Shown in pieces: positions 48,256-57,799 of a stretch of 64,000 nucleotides of DNA. The number at the start of each line of letters is the position of its first letter. The first letter of the stretch is position 1. Made by a program: the position numbers and the translations under genes. The notes beneath the pieces were generated by a model. That model was not told where the DNA came from, searched no databases, and saw only the letters and a list, made by a program, of their open reading frames with translations. This DNA comes from Psychrobacter arenosus (lineage in GTDB: Bacteria; Pseudomonadota; Gammaproteobacteria; Pseudomonadales; Moraxellaceae), in assembly GCF_904848165.1 (NCBI RefSeq), contig NZ_LR884459.1, positions 1-64,000 on the forward strand, read 5' to 3'.

Positions 48256-49044
48256 ATGGAAATTCTAGCAATTGCAAATCAAAAAGGTGGGGTGGGCAAA
48301 ACCACAACAGCGGTCAATTTGGCCGCTTGTTTGGCTGCCAAACGCAAACGTGTGCTGCTGATAGACTTAGACCCACAAGGCAATGCCACCACCGGTACGG
48401 GGTTAGAGAAAAATGCCTTAGCCTATACCATGGCGGATATATTGTTAGATGATGTGGCTTTAAAAGAGGCTATCGTGCGCAGCCCAGCAGGTTTCGATGT
48501 GATCGGTGCCAATAGAGAGCTGGCGGGCATGGATATCACTTTGATGGGACAGGTCAATAGCCACGAGCTATTAAAAACCGCTATTGCGGCTGGTGATACG
48601 CTAGAGACTTACCATTACGTGATTATCGATTGTGCGCCAAGCCTAAACCTACTCACGGTAAATGCTATGGTAGCGACCGATGGGGTGATTATCCCGATGC
48701 AGTGTGAATACTATGCATTAGAGGGCTTAGCGGACCTCTCGCAAACCATTGATCGCTTAAAAGAGCTGAATGAAAGATTGCATATTCGCGGGGTAGTGCG
48801 TACCTTGTTTGACTCGCGCAATACCTTGGCTAATGATGTGTCCAATGAGCTTGACGCTCACTTCGGTGCTATCATGTATAAGACAGTGATTCCTCGTAAT
48901 GTCCGGTTGGCAGAAGCGCCCGCACACGGCATGACCATATTGGATTATGAGAAGAGCTCAAAAGGCGCGCAGGCGTATCAGCGTCTCGCCAATGAAGTGA
49001 TCGCGCAAACGCGGCAGTTAGCCAGCACAGCAAATAAACCGTAA
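48256..49044 (+). CDS. parA: Chromosome partitioning ATPase ParA
   Basis: ParA (Soj) is the ATPase that moves ParB-bound origins. The deviant Walker A motif KGGVGKTTT is at residues 11-19, with the signature lysine, followed by VLLIDLDPQGNATTGTG. The later motifs HYVIIDCAPSLNLLT and VVRTLFDSRNTLANDV are typical of the chromosomal family. The 262-residue length is normal. It is followed by parB after 102 bp and preceded by rsmG, the standard arrangement. Confidence 0.96.
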   Translation: MEILAIANQKGGVGKTTTAVNLAACLAAKRKRVLLIDLDPQGNATTGTGLEKNALAYTMADILLDDVALKEAIVRSPAGFDVIGANRELAGMDITLMGQVNSHELLKTAIAAGDTLETYHYVIIDCAPSLNLLTVNAMVATDGVIIPMQCEYYALEGLADLSQTIDRLKELNERLHIRGVVRTLFDSRNTLANDVSNELDAHFGAIMYKTVIPRNVRLAEAPAHGMTILDYEKSSKGAQAYQRLANEVIAQTRQLASTANKP

Positions 49045-49146
49045 CTTATCTTAATAAGGTGGCTAGGCAGCCCATTGTGCTTGCCGTCCCTGAGTTACAT
49101 TTTAACCCAATTAGATTTAGATGTTAGTACTAGAGGACAGGTAATC

Positions 49147-50277
49147 ATGGCGAAAAAACGAGGGTTGGCTGCTAATCGGGGTCTAGATGCATTGCTAGGC
49201 TCTATCAAAAAAGAAAAGCAGATCACAGCAGCAGCGTTGCAAGATGATAGCCTGCCTACCGAGCGTCCGCCTGAAGCACCAGCATTGCTCAACGGTAATG
49301 ATGTTAGTACTGACTCGACTAAAAAAGCAGCGGCTAAAAAAGTGAGCCCGGCTGCAGCCCGCAGCTCAGCGGCCGATGAGGCCACAAAATCGCCAGCAAA
49401 AAAGGCCACACGCAAGCCTGCCACAGCGCTTAAAAAAGACAACGACAGCGTTATAGTAGCGGCAGAAGATCAAATTAGCTTAGTTCAGATAGCATTGGAT
49501 AGATTGCAGGCGGGCAAATACCAACCGCGCCGTGATATGGGAGAGGCTGCCCTAGCTGAGCTCGCCGCTTCTATTGAGCAGCATGGCATTATGCAGCCTA
49601 TCGTTATTCGTCCGCTGTTAGATAAAGAAAGCAAAACTAAGCCTGAAGTCACGCATGAGATTATCGCGGGTGAGCGTCGTTGGCGGGCGGCAAAGATGGC
49701 AGGGATGGCATTAATTCCTGCTATTGAGCGTGCCCTGTCTGATGAGTTGGCCATTGCTTTAGCCCTTATTGAAAATATTCAACGCGAAGACTTGTCGGTG
49801 ATTGAGCAAGCGGCGGCGCTACAGCGGTTTCATACCGAGTTTGGTATGAGTCACGCCATGATCGCTGAGGTAGTGGGCAAAGCGCGTACGACCGTCTCGA
49901 ACTTATTACGTCTAAATCAATTGCACGATACGGTCAAAGACCATTTGGCGAATAACGAGCTGGATATGGGTCACGCTCGTACTTTGCTGCCGTTATCGCA
50001 AGCGCAACAACCTATTATCGCTAAAAAGATTATCGACGGGGGTTTGACAGTACGCGAAGCCGAAAAGTTGGTTAAATCTATCCTAAAGCCAGAACCCAAA
50101 GAAGAAAAAACAGACCCTGCAGCTGATCATGAGATTGAGCGTTTAAATCAACGTCTATCTGACGTGTTAGGGGCTACAGTTAAGCTTAAGCAAAAGAAAG
50201 GCGGCAAGGGCAGTGTCGAAATATTTTTCCACAGTGAAGACGAGTTAGCAGCCTTGATTGCGCATTTAAAAGCTTAA
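49147..50277 (+). CDS. parB: Chromosome partitioning protein ParB
   Basis: ParB binds parS sites and, as a CTP-dependent clamp, spreads on DNA. The start at 49147 has AGGACAGG upstream and gives the family N terminus KKRGLAANRGLDALLGS (376 residues); an upstream ATG at 49075 is less likely. A Lys/Ala/Pro-rich linker spans about 25-110. The conserved core holds QYQPRRDMGEAALAELAASI-type sequence (here AGKYQPRRDMGEAAL), then EIIAGERRWRAAKMAG and IENIQREDLSVIEQAAAL, with the helix-turn-helix at GMSHAMIAEVVGKARTTVSN. The C-terminal dimerisation domain ends KKGGKGSVEIFFHSEDEL. It belongs with parA. Confidence 0.95.
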   Translation: MAKKRGLAANRGLDALLGSIKKEKQITAAALQDDSLPTERPPEAPALLNGNDVSTDSTKKAAAKKVSPAAARSSAADEATKSPAKKATRKPATALKKDNDSVIVAAEDQISLVQIALDRLQAGKYQPRRDMGEAALAELAASIEQHGIMQPIVIRPLLDKESKTKPEVTHEIIAGERRWRAAKMAGMALIPAIERALSDELAIALALIENIQREDLSVIEQAAALQRFHTEFGMSHAMIAEVVGKARTTVSNLLRLNQLHDTVKDHLANNELDMGHARTLLPLSQAQQPIIAKKIIDGGLTVREAEKLVKSILKPEPKEEKTDPAADHEIERLNQRLSDVLGATVKLKQKKGGKGSVEIFFHSEDELAALIAHLKA

Positions 50278-50283
50278 TCTGTC

Positions 50284-50335
50284 TAATAAAATATGCTAAT
50301 AAAAGCTTAGGTTGGTTAATAAAAGATGCTAATAA
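50284..50335. repeat. Direct repeat of 19 bp upstream of exbB
   Basis: TAATAAAANATGCTAATAA occurs at 50284-50302 and 50317-50335, differing at one base and 33 bp apart. It lies between parB and the exbB-like gene; a regulator site is possible. Confidence 0.6.
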
Positions 50336-50465
50336 TCTTCAAACGCGGAATAAGCTAAATTAGCAGTCCAATAAAACGACAATGGGCTTTACTGTCCTGG
50401 ACTAATTCCCTCTAAAAATTAGAGCGGGTACGGGTTATAAAAACAATAAATCGAAGAGTGGCTTT

Positions 50466-51254
50466 ATGTGGGAGTTAGTAATGGCAGGGGGTTGGCTAAT
50501 GATGCCAATCGTAGCCTGCTCAGTGATAGTATTGGTGATTGTGATTGAGCGGACCGTGCGCTTACGCTATGCCAAAGTAGCCCCACCAGAGCTGCGCCAG
50601 CAATTGATTGAGCGTCTGCGTACTGACCCGGCATTGAGTAAGACGCTGTTATTAAGTGTCAAAGATGGGTCACCTTTAGGCGATATCCTAGCGACAGGAT
50701 TGCTGTATCGTCAATATGGTCTAGAGTCGATGACCATGCATATGCAGAATCGAGCTAGCGTGCAAATTCATCAGCTAGAAAAAAACATCAATATGCTAGG
50801 CACGATTGGCGCGATTGCTCCGTTACTCGGTCTATTAGGTACCGTACTAGGGATTATCGCTTCTTTTTTAGCCGTAACCGATGGCGCCATGCAAGACCCA
50901 ACGCTATTGGCGGCTGGGGTGTCACAGGCTTTGATTACCACGGCCGCCGGGATGTTTGTGGCGATACCAGCCCTTGTGGCTTATCGCTATTTTCAGCGCC
51001 GTATAGTGGATATTAATGCTGAGTTTGAAACTGAAGCAGGCTTAATGTTACAAGCGGTTCATGATTATGACTTGTTATCCGTAGCGCAACTAAATCGTGA
51101 AAGTCAGCCCGTTAAGACGTCTAAGCGCACTCAGCCCACTAATTTAGATACCGTGGAGTTGCTTGAGTTAGAAGAAGAGGCGTTGCCTGTACGCTCACAA
51201 ATTAATGCTCATGTTAGTAGAATTAGTAAAAAAGACAACACCGCTAACATGTAA
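50466..51254 (+). CDS. exbB: MotA/TolQ/ExbB proton-channel family protein
   Basis: ExbB-type proteins form the proton channel that, with ExbD, energises outer-membrane processes. Three membrane segments are visible: near the N terminus (AGGWLMMPIVACSVIVLVIV), and the pair at about 105-145 and 155-185 (GTIGAIAPLLGLLGTVLGII, then GVSQALITTAAGMFVAIPAL), which carry the family signature. The C terminus is a charged cytoplasmic tail. It is followed after about 50 bp by the ExbD-like gene and then msbA-lpxK-kdsB. The symbol is used in the general sense; there is no tonB here, and a TolQ-like role is possible. Confidence 0.88.
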   Translation: MWELVMAGGWLMMPIVACSVIVLVIVIERTVRLRYAKVAPPELRQQLIERLRTDPALSKTLLLSVKDGSPLGDILATGLLYRQYGLESMTMHMQNRASVQIHQLEKNINMLGTIGAIAPLLGLLGTVLGIIASFLAVTDGAMQDPTLLAAGVSQALITTAAGMFVAIPALVAYRYFQRRIVDINAEFETEAGLMLQAVHDYDLLSVAQLNRESQPVKTSKRTQPTNLDTVELLELEEEALPVRSQINAHVSRISKKDNTANM

Positions 51255-51303
51255 TAGCAAGGTCCTTAGGGTTTAATAACCCGTTAATAAGCAGAGCCCG
51301 CCC

Positions 51304-51735
51304 ATGCGTTTTCGTAAGCCCACCGTTGAGCCGTTAGAGATTAACTTAACGCCGATGATCGACTGCCTGCTATTTTTAATCGTCTTTTTATTACTAGCGA
51401 CTTCCTTTAATAAATTTAGTCGTCTTAATATTATTTTGCCAGAGGCGGCGGGCGTTAGCGTCAATACGGATAGCAATAAAATAGAAGTCGCAATCCAAGA
51501 AGATGGCAGCTATATGGTGAATGGCGTGGCGTTGGTCAGTCAGAATGAGACTGAGCTGGTTAGTTTAATTAATAAAGAAACGCAGGGAGATCGCGAAAGG
51601 TTATTTGTAATCGCCGCTGACGCGAATGCCAGTCATCAATCCGTGGTTAAAGTGATGGATATCGCGGGGAAACTAGGGTTTTTGAATTTAAATATCAGTA
51701 CGGTTATGCCCGCTCAACAGGCCTCGGCAAACTAA
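51304..51735 (+). CDS. exbD: ExbD/TolR family protein
   Basis: The 143-residue protein has the family start EINLTPMIDCLLFLIVFLLL, with the membrane Asp of PMIDC needed for proton coupling. The periplasmic domain (about 45-143) follows, with LFVIAADANASHQSVVKVMD. It pairs with the upstream ExbB-type protein. Together they probably power an envelope process; their location beside msbA and lpxK is a recurring gammaproteobacterial arrangement, so a link with lipopolysaccharide or lipid A handling is reasonable but unproved. Confidence 0.9.
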   Translation: MRFRKPTVEPLEINLTPMIDCLLFLIVFLLLATSFNKFSRLNIILPEAAGVSVNTDSNKIEVAIQEDGSYMVNGVALVSQNETELVSLINKETQGDRERLFVIAADANASHQSVVKVMDIAGKLGFLNLNISTVMPAQQASAN

Positions 51736-51848
51736 GCCAGTAATAGACAAGCAGTAACTTTTTCTATAATAAATACCGATCTTTATAATAATTATTGCTT
51801 AGGCAGCCCATACTCTTTATATAATATACGCCATTTTTTGAGGTAGTC

Positions 51849-53939
51849 ATGCCCAGCGAGCCCCACAAGCCTAGCTTGCCCCATGCTCAAACGCCCTCTA
51901 CTTCCACAACCTCTAGCTCTGAGATGTCTGCCTCAGCAGCTCAGCCTAGACGAAATACGCCTATGTCCTCTAAGAAGTCCTCTCCCGCTAGCGCTAAATC
52001 AGATATGACCACCGACCCTGTGCTTGCAGCAGAAACGGCAGTGGCGTCTAATATGACAGTGCCTATGAGTAGCGCGGCTCCGCTAAAGAGAAAAACCTTA
52101 TGGCGTCTGCTAAGTTATTTAAAACCGTACTGGTGGGCTTTGCTGTTGACCATTATTGGTTTCGCAATTAACTCTGGAACTGAGATTTGGATTGCCAAGC
52201 TGCTACAGTATATTACTGATGCGGTAAATCAGAACGATCGCTCGCGGCAAAATTGGTTTCCTATCTTGATTATTGCCTTGTTTTTCGTTCGTGGTGTGGG
52301 CAGCTTTTTAGGGAACTACTATTCTGCCCTCATTTCGCGCAACTTAGTTTATGAGCTTCGAGTCGAGGTGTTTAATAAACTATTGCGCTTGCCAACTGCC
52401 TTTTATCTGGCCAATCCTGCTGGTACGATTTCTTCAAAGCTTATCTTTGATGTCGAGCAGGTCACCGCGGCCAGTACCGATTCTATGAAAACGGTATTGC
52501 GAGACGGTCTGACAGTCGTTGGGTTAATAGGTTTCTTGCTCTACAGCAACTGGCGTTTGACCCTCATCCTATTTTTAGTGATACCGCCTATTTTATGGTT
52601 AATTCGGGTGGCCTCTAAGCGCTATCTAAAGCTGTCTAAAGGTATTCAAGAGACGATGGGCGATGTCAGCCACATTACCAATGAGGTGATTGGTGGCTAT
52701 CAAGTCGTCAAAAATTATAGCGGGCAAGCCTATGAAGCCCAACGCTTTGATACGACTTCTAAAAAGAACTTGCGTCAAGGTATGAAAGTCGTCGTTACCA
52801 ACAGTATTAACACCCCAGCGGTGCAGTTATTAATGGCGATGGCGATGTCCGTGGTGGTATGGCTGGCACTGCGTCCTGCGGTGATTAGTGATATTACTGC
52901 TGGGCAATTTATCTCGTATATTGCCGCTGCTGGACTATTGAGCAAACCGGTACGCTCTTTGACGGATATCAACCAGAAGTTGCAAAAAGGCCTCGCTGCC
53001 GGCGAATCCATCTTTGCGCTATTAGATGAGCCTGAAGAGGAAGATACAGGCATATTGTCCCCAGTGATTCAGGGGCAGGTCAGCTTAGATAAAGTGAATT
53101 TGGCTTACCCTGATGGGACGGTAGCATTATCAGATTTTGATTTGGATATTAAAGCGGGCGAGACGGTTGCTTTAGTAGGGCGCAGTGGTGCCGGTAAATC
53201 CTCCTTGGTGAATCTACTAACTCGGGCGCTACAGCCTACCGGTGGGCGTATCTGTATCGATGGCATACCAATCGATGATATCAAACTCGACAGCCTGCGC
53301 TCGCAAATTGCTACGGTGAGTCAGCAAGTTGTGTTATTTAATGCGACAGTTGCTCATAATATTGCTTATGGCAGCTTGGCTAGTAAGTCGAGAGAAGAGC
53401 TGATTGCAGCAGCAAAAGCTGCTTTCGCACACGACTTTATTATGAAATTACCGCAAGGCTATGACAGTCATATTGGCGCAGAAGGACTGCAGCTCTCCGG
53501 CGGTCAACGTCAGCGGTTGTCCATAGCGCGGGCTTTACTTAAAGATGCCCCTATTCTTATTTTAGATGAAGCGACCAGTGCGCTAGACAATGAGTCGGAA
53601 TACTATATTCAGCAAGCGCTAGATAATGTAATGAAAGACCGCACCACTATCGTGATTGCGCATCGCTTGACGACCATTGAGTCTGCGGATCGCATCGCCG
53701 TGTTAGATGGCGGCCGCTTATTAGAGATTGGTACGCATACTGAGCTCATGGCGGCATCAGGGCACTACGCACAAATGTATGCTCGTGATTTTAATAATGA
53801 GGCGTCTTTTGAACAGCCGCTACCAGCGTCTACAACTGCACCTACATTACAAGCTGCAATCCAAGCTACAGCACCAAACTTAGTTAAAACGGATACGAGT
53901 ACAGCACCGTTAGCTAATGAAGACTCAAAATTGTTATGA
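51849..53939 (+). CDS. msbA: Lipid A export ATP-binding/permease protein
   Basis: MsbA flips core lipid A across the inner membrane. The transmembrane half (about 85-370) begins LWRLLSYLKPYWWALLLTII and includes AISRN-type contacts (YYSALISRNLVYELRVEVFN). The ATPase half has Walker A GRSGAGKSS, signature LSGGQRQRLSIARALL and Walker B ILILDEATSALD. At 696 residues it is about 110 longer than E. coli MsbA, from an 80-residue Ser/Pro/Thr-rich N-terminal extension and a C-terminal tail after the ATPase. GAGG lies before the ATG. Its stop overlaps the lpxK start by four bases. Confidence 0.95.
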   Translation: MPSEPHKPSLPHAQTPSTSTTSSSEMSASAAQPRRNTPMSSKKSSPASAKSDMTTDPVLAAETAVASNMTVPMSSAAPLKRKTLWRLLSYLKPYWWALLLTIIGFAINSGTEIWIAKLLQYITDAVNQNDRSRQNWFPILIIALFFVRGVGSFLGNYYSALISRNLVYELRVEVFNKLLRLPTAFYLANPAGTISSKLIFDVEQVTAASTDSMKTVLRDGLTVVGLIGFLLYSNWRLTLILFLVIPPILWLIRVASKRYLKLSKGIQETMGDVSHITNEVIGGYQVVKNYSGQAYEAQRFDTTSKKNLRQGMKVVVTNSINTPAVQLLMAMAMSVVVWLALRPAVISDITAGQFISYIAAAGLLSKPVRSLTDINQKLQKGLAAGESIFALLDEPEEEDTGILSPVIQGQVSLDKVNLAYPDGTVALSDFDLDIKAGETVALVGRSGAGKSSLVNLLTRALQPTGGRICIDGIPIDDIKLDSLRSQIATVSQQVVLFNATVAHNIAYGSLASKSREELIAAAKAAFAHDFIMKLPQGYDSHIGAEGLQLSGGQRQRLSIARALLKDAPILILDEATSALDNESEYYIQQALDNVMKDRTTIVIAHRLTTIESADRIAVLDGGRLLEIGTHTELMAASGHYAQMYARDFNNEASFEQPLPASTTAPTLQAAIQATAPNLVKTDTSTAPLANEDSKLL

Positions 53940-55135
53940 GTCTTGAAACTGGTATTACGCAGGCATGGCAACGACAAGCTTGGTGGCTATGGTTACTATG
54001 GCCGCTCAGTGGCTTATTTGCTTTAATCAGTCGCTTACGGCAGCTTAGTTATCAGCGCGGCTGGCGTCAGCAGTATCGAGCGCCTGTACCTGTGCTGGTC
54101 ATTGGTAATATTACCGTGGGCGGTAGTGGTAAAACGCCGTTAATTATGGCGTTAGTTACGCATTTGCACTCGCGCGGGCTTAAAGTCGGCGTGATCAGTC
54201 GCGGTTATGGGGGCGACGAGGCCGCTATGCCGCTGCTAGTGACGCCGCAAAGCCTGCCCAGTCAAGTCGGCGATGAGCCTTGTTTAATTGTGGCACAAAC
54301 CCAAGTACCTATGGCAGTTTGCCCCAATCGCCAACAAGCTATCGAAACCTTATTAACCGCGCACCCCGATATCCAATTGATTATTGCTGACGATGGTCTA
54401 CAGCATTATGCACTAGCTCGCGATATCGAATGGATCGTGGTGGATGCCAGTCGCGGCTTTGGTAATCAGCAATTATTGCCAACCGGATTTTTACGTGAGC
54501 CAATCAGCCGCTTAAAAGACGCCACCGTAATTTGGCATCAAACGCCCGATACGGTGGCGAGTAAAGATAAACCAGTTGCTACTCAGCATAAGCGCCAAAA
54601 TTTACCCACCTATGCGCAAGTAGATAGCCATTTAGCCAATGCATTGACCATGCAACTACAGCCGAGCGCATTGACGCCTTTGCTACCTGCTGAAGACTAT
54701 CTGCCCTTGTTAAAGCAGCAGGACAGAGAAGGGATGTTAGATAGCGCGGGCATCCAGGATGTGACTTCTGCTAAGCCCGATAAGGCTACCGTGCATGCTA
54801 TTAGCGGGATAGGCTACCCACAGCGGTTTTTTACTACGTTACGCAATCTCGGTTTGACGGTGATAGAGCATCCTTACCCAGATCATCATGCTTTTACTTG
54901 GACAGACTTATCCCGCTATAGCGAGTATCCTATTGTGATGACCAGTAAGGACGCTATCAAATTTCGGGTATTGGCTGAGCAGCAGTTACAACAAATGCTA
55001 GCAGAGCCGCTACAGCAGCAGGCACTCAGCGCTTTATTAGCCAGATTGTGGGTCCTCCCAGTAGAGGCGCAACTGTCTACCGCTTGTTATGAAACGCTGC
55101 AACGTCAACTTAAGGCAGTCGGCCTACCATTGTAG
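53936..55135 (+). CDS. lpxK: Tetraacyldisaccharide 4'-kinase
   Basis: LpxK phosphorylates the lipid A disaccharide at the 4' position. The N-terminal membrane-anchor helix (WWLWLLWPLSGLFALISRL) is followed by the P-loop VIGNITVGGSGKTP (about 55-68). Further motifs are KVGVISRGYGG, DEPCLIVAQTQVPMAVCPNR and ADDGLQHYALARDIEWIVVD. The C-terminal end PYPDHHAFTWTDLSRYSEYP is typical. At 399 residues it is longer than E. coli LpxK (328) because of insertions in the middle. The ATGA overlap with msbA shows translational coupling; kdsB follows after 126 bp. Confidence 0.95.
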   Translation: MSLETGITQAWQRQAWWLWLLWPLSGLFALISRLRQLSYQRGWRQQYRAPVPVLVIGNITVGGSGKTPLIMALVTHLHSRGLKVGVISRGYGGDEAAMPLLVTPQSLPSQVGDEPCLIVAQTQVPMAVCPNRQQAIETLLTAHPDIQLIIADDGLQHYALARDIEWIVVDASRGFGNQQLLPTGFLREPISRLKDATVIWHQTPDTVASKDKPVATQHKRQNLPTYAQVDSHLANALTMQLQPSALTPLLPAEDYLPLLKQQDREGMLDSAGIQDVTSAKPDKATVHAISGIGYPQRFFTTLRNLGLTVIEHPYPDHHAFTWTDLSRYSEYPIVMTSKDAIKFRVLAEQQLQQMLAEPLQQQALSALLARLWVLPVEAQLSTACYETLQRQLKAVGLPL

Positions 55136-55261
55136 TGATGTTCTGATGCTAGATTTTTCTTATTTACTCCTTGCTTATAATAAGTAGGGGTTATTCGTTA
55201 ATTTTTAACCAACTCTTTGTTATTTTTTCTTTATTATTTTTATTAGATAGGACTCTTCCTT

Positions 55262-56113
55262 ATGCCAAAAAGTTCTATGTCGACCGGCTATATGTCAGCG
55301 GCGTCTCAGAATCCGGTGGCGCGTACCCATATTGTGATTCCTGCTCGTTTTAAAAGTACCCGTTTACCCGGTAAGCCTTTATTGCTAATTCATGGTAAAC
55401 CTATGATTCTATGGGTAGCAGAAAAGGCTAGCGCAGCGAAATTTGCCGATGATGTCTGCATTGCTACGGACAATGACGAGATTGCCCGTTTATGCGAGCA
55501 GGCGGGCTATGAAGTGGTCATGACCAGTGGCGACCATGTCTCCGGGACCGATAGATTGGCAGAAGTCGCCGATGTCAAAGGCTGGCCCGACCATGATATC
55601 GTGGTAAATATGCAAGGCGATGAGCCGCTAGTACCGCCCCAACTGTTGGAGCAATGCCAACAGTTATTAGAGCAAGATGAGGACAGCGTGATGGCAACGT
55701 TGTGTGAGCCCATCGAAGACCATGAGACCTTTATGCGGCCGTCTGTGGTCAAGGTGGTATCGGATCAAAAGCAGCGGGCGCTATACTTTAGTCGCGCGCC
55801 TATCCCTTGTGACCGCGATCATGCGCTAGCTTTAGCCAACCATGAAGGGTTAGTAGACCATCCTACGCTAGCTGTGCCTAAAAATGCTTACCGTCATTTG
55901 GGGCTATATGCTTATCGGGTCGGGCTATTAAAGCAATTTGTCAGCTGGCCGCAAAGCCCGCTAGAGATGCTTGAGAGTTTAGAGCAGCTGCGTATCTTAG
56001 AAAATGGCGGTAAGATTGTGGTCGCTCAAGCCCAGTTGCTGTTGCCACCAGGTGTGGATACCCAAGAAGACTTAGACCGACTAAATGCTATGCCGCTCAG
56101 CTTATTTGAGTAG
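55262..56113 (+). CDS. kdsB: 3-deoxy-manno-octulosonate cytidylyltransferase
   Basis: KdsB activates Kdo as CMP-Kdo for lipid A-core synthesis. Signatures are [49 protein letters not shown] and [17 protein letters not shown]. The 283-residue length includes about 20 extra N-terminal residues relative to E. coli KdsB (248). It lies downstream of lpxK, in the lipid A block, and an open frame from 55171 on the same strand is a shadow. Confidence 0.96.
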   Translation: MPKSSMSTGYMSAASQNPVARTHIVIPARFKSTRLPGKPLLLIHGKPMILWVAEKASAAKFADDVCIATDNDEIARLCEQAGYEVVMTSGDHVSGTDRLAEVADVKGWPDHDIVVNMQGDEPLVPPQLLEQCQQLLEQDEDSVMATLCEPIEDHETFMRPSVVKVVSDQKQRALYFSRAPIPCDRDHALALANHEGLVDHPTLAVPKNAYRHLGLYAYRVGLLKQFVSWPQSPLEMLESLEQLRILENGGKIVVAQAQLLLPPGVDTQEDLDRLNAMPLSLFE

Positions 56114-56149
56114 AGCTAGTCGCTTAATTTATAACTGCTAGTCCCCACT

Positions 56150-57286
56150 ATGAGACCTGTTATGACGACCAGTCCCTCCGCAAATGCTGACCCAAACGCT
56201 CTATTACCCGATAGTGAGCTGGCCTTTTTTGCGCCCTTATTACCTTGGCAGCAACAGGCGTGGACCCAACTGACGGCACCGCAAAATCAAGCGGCGCTAC
56301 CGCATGCTTTATTGGCCGCCGGTATTGAAGGGATAGGTAAGCGGGCGTTTATTTGGCGCCTGGTCGCTTGGTTGTTATGTCGGGAGCGTCATACGCATCC
56401 GTTAGGCGCTTGCGGTGTCTGCGAGAGCTGTGATTGGTTAAAATCCGGTACGCATCCGAACCTGCAAGTTTTGCCCTTGCATAGTTTGCCGATGGTGGCG
56501 AGCGAGGAGGCGTCCGCAAGTACGGCTAAATCTAGCAAGTCCGCCGCTAAAGAGGGCGCAGATAGCCCCAAGCGCACAATTAAAATTGATGATATTCGCC
56601 AGTTGATTTCTTTTGTGCATCAAGGCAGTCAGGGTATTCGCGTATGTGTCTTTGATTATGCGGAACAGATGACTATTGGAGCGGCAAATGCGCTACTCAA
56701 GACGCTCGAGGAGCCGCAACCTCAGGTGCATCTGCTGTTATTGACCGACAGTCCTGCGCAGCTATTACCGACTATTAAAAGCCGCGTACAACAGTTGCCT
56801 TTACAGCGTATCCCTTTTGAGCTAGCGACCGGTTATATCAAAGCGCAATTGGGTGAGCAAGTCAGTGATGCTGAAGTGGCGCAACTGTTATCTTTAGCCA
56901 ATGGCGCGCCCTTAGCCGCCGTCGCTATGGCGAGTGCCCCTTGGTATAGTAAGCGCAAAGTCTGGCTAACCGTTTGGTTGGCATTACGGGCGGGTAAGCG
57001 GAGCGCGATGGCGGCGAGTGACTATTGGCAAAAGGAATTAAGCCTAGCCGAGTTTACGCAATTGACGGAACTCATGCTAATAGACCTTAACCGTATTGTG
57101 TTAGGGCTCGATAGTCTGCAACCCGATTGTGAGATTGCGGCGGCACTGCCGGCTGAGTTTTTACCGTCCATAGAGGCTTTGGATAGCTTGGCTGAGGTGA
57201 TTGCTGCGAGTAAACGCGCTATCCAACAAAACGTGCAGGAAAAATTAGCTTATGATAAGCTAATGCAAAGTATTGCCCAGACTTAA
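56150..57286 (+). CDS. holB: DNA polymerase III delta' subunit
   Basis: Delta-prime is a clamp-loader subunit of the AAA+ fold. Visible regions are LPWQQQAWTQL, HALLAAGIEGIGKRAFIWRL (a degenerate P-loop, as in delta'), the zinc-finger cysteines CGVCESCDWLKSGTHPN, then IRQLISFVHQGSQG and NALLKTLEEPQPQVHLLLLT followed by LPTIKSRVQQLPL. The 378-residue protein has a Ser/Ala/Lys-rich insert (about 120-140) and a variable C-terminal domain. Start could be the ATG at 56150 or 56162. The gene before pilZ is holB in pseudomonads as well, which supports the call. Confidence 0.92.
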   Translation: MRPVMTTSPSANADPNALLPDSELAFFAPLLPWQQQAWTQLTAPQNQAALPHALLAAGIEGIGKRAFIWRLVAWLLCRERHTHPLGACGVCESCDWLKSGTHPNLQVLPLHSLPMVASEEASASTAKSSKSAAKEGADSPKRTIKIDDIRQLISFVHQGSQGIRVCVFDYAEQMTIGAANALLKTLEEPQPQVHLLLLTDSPAQLLPTIKSRVQQLPLQRIPFELATGYIKAQLGEQVSDAEVAQLLSLANGAPLAAVAMASAPWYSKRKVWLTVWLALRAGKRSAMAASDYWQKELSLAEFTQLTELMLIDLNRIVLGLDSLQPDCEIAAALPAEFLPSIEALDSLAEVIAASKRAIQQNVQEKLAYDKLMQSIAQT

Positions 57287-57364
57287 AATCAGCGTTTTAT
57301 AGCTTATTGCTTACTATATTGTCTTACTGTTTTATTACCTTTTACTTATATTTGGAGAGCTGCC

Positions 57365-57712
57365 GTGGCCATGCCGGGAATGGGCGGGATCATTACCTGC
57401 AATATTGAAGATGAGGCAACACTGTATGCCAGTTACCTGCCTTTTGTCACCAACGGCGCCGTGTTCGTACCTAGCGATCGGGTACAAAAACTGGGCGATG
57501 AAGTCTTCGTAGCGGTCACTCTACCGGGCTCTAGTGAGCGTATGCCGCTGAACGGTAAGGTCGTCTGGATTAATCATAAAGCACAAGCCGGCCGTCCAGC
57601 AGGCTTTGCTGTGCAGTTTGGCCAAGACCCAGTCGGTCTCAAAGTAAAGAATGAGATAGAGCGCTTACTCGCTGGTAAAATTGAATCGGCGCAATCGACT
57701 TATACGATGTAG
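57365..57712 (+). CDS. pilZ: Type IV pilus PilZ-domain protein
   Basis: PilZ of Pseudomonas type is needed for type IV pilus assembly and does not bind c-di-GMP. The 115-residue protein aligns with it: LYASYLPFVTNGAVFVPS, KLGDEVFVAVTLPGSSERMP and LNGKVVWINHK, then GFAVQFG. The RxxxR c-di-GMP motif is not seen. GGAGAG five bases before the GTG at 57365 supports this start. It lies 78 bp after holB, the conserved neighbour in gammaproteobacteria. A terminator follows. Confidence 0.93.
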   Translation: MAMPGMGGIITCNIEDEATLYASYLPFVTNGAVFVPSDRVQKLGDEVFVAVTLPGSSERMPLNGKVVWINHKAQAGRPAGFAVQFGQDPVGLKVKNEIERLLAGKIESAQSTYTM

Positions 57713-57772
57713 CTTATTTTTGATAGATTTTAATGAATTTAGATGAGTCAAGATACTTTGCTATATTAAAGA

Positions 57773-57797
57773 AGCCCTGTTATTAACAGGGCTTTTT
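57773..57797 (+). terminator. Terminator after pilZ
   Basis: AGCCCTGTTA pairs with TAACAGGGCT, followed by TTTTT. Confidence 0.85.
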
Positions 57798-57799
57798 AG

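Noticed and set aside
49075..49146. N-terminal extension of parB
   Set aside because: The family start KKRGLAANRGLDALLG follows the ATG at 49147 with a good ribosome binding site.
47940..50465. parS site near parAB
   Set aside because: No CACGTG-centred 16-bp palindrome was seen on reading the intergenic regions; it may lie elsewhere.
55171..55353. Open frame overlapping the kdsB start
   Set aside because: Out of frame with kdsB, hydrophobic by AT-rich composition, and overlapped by a conserved gene.
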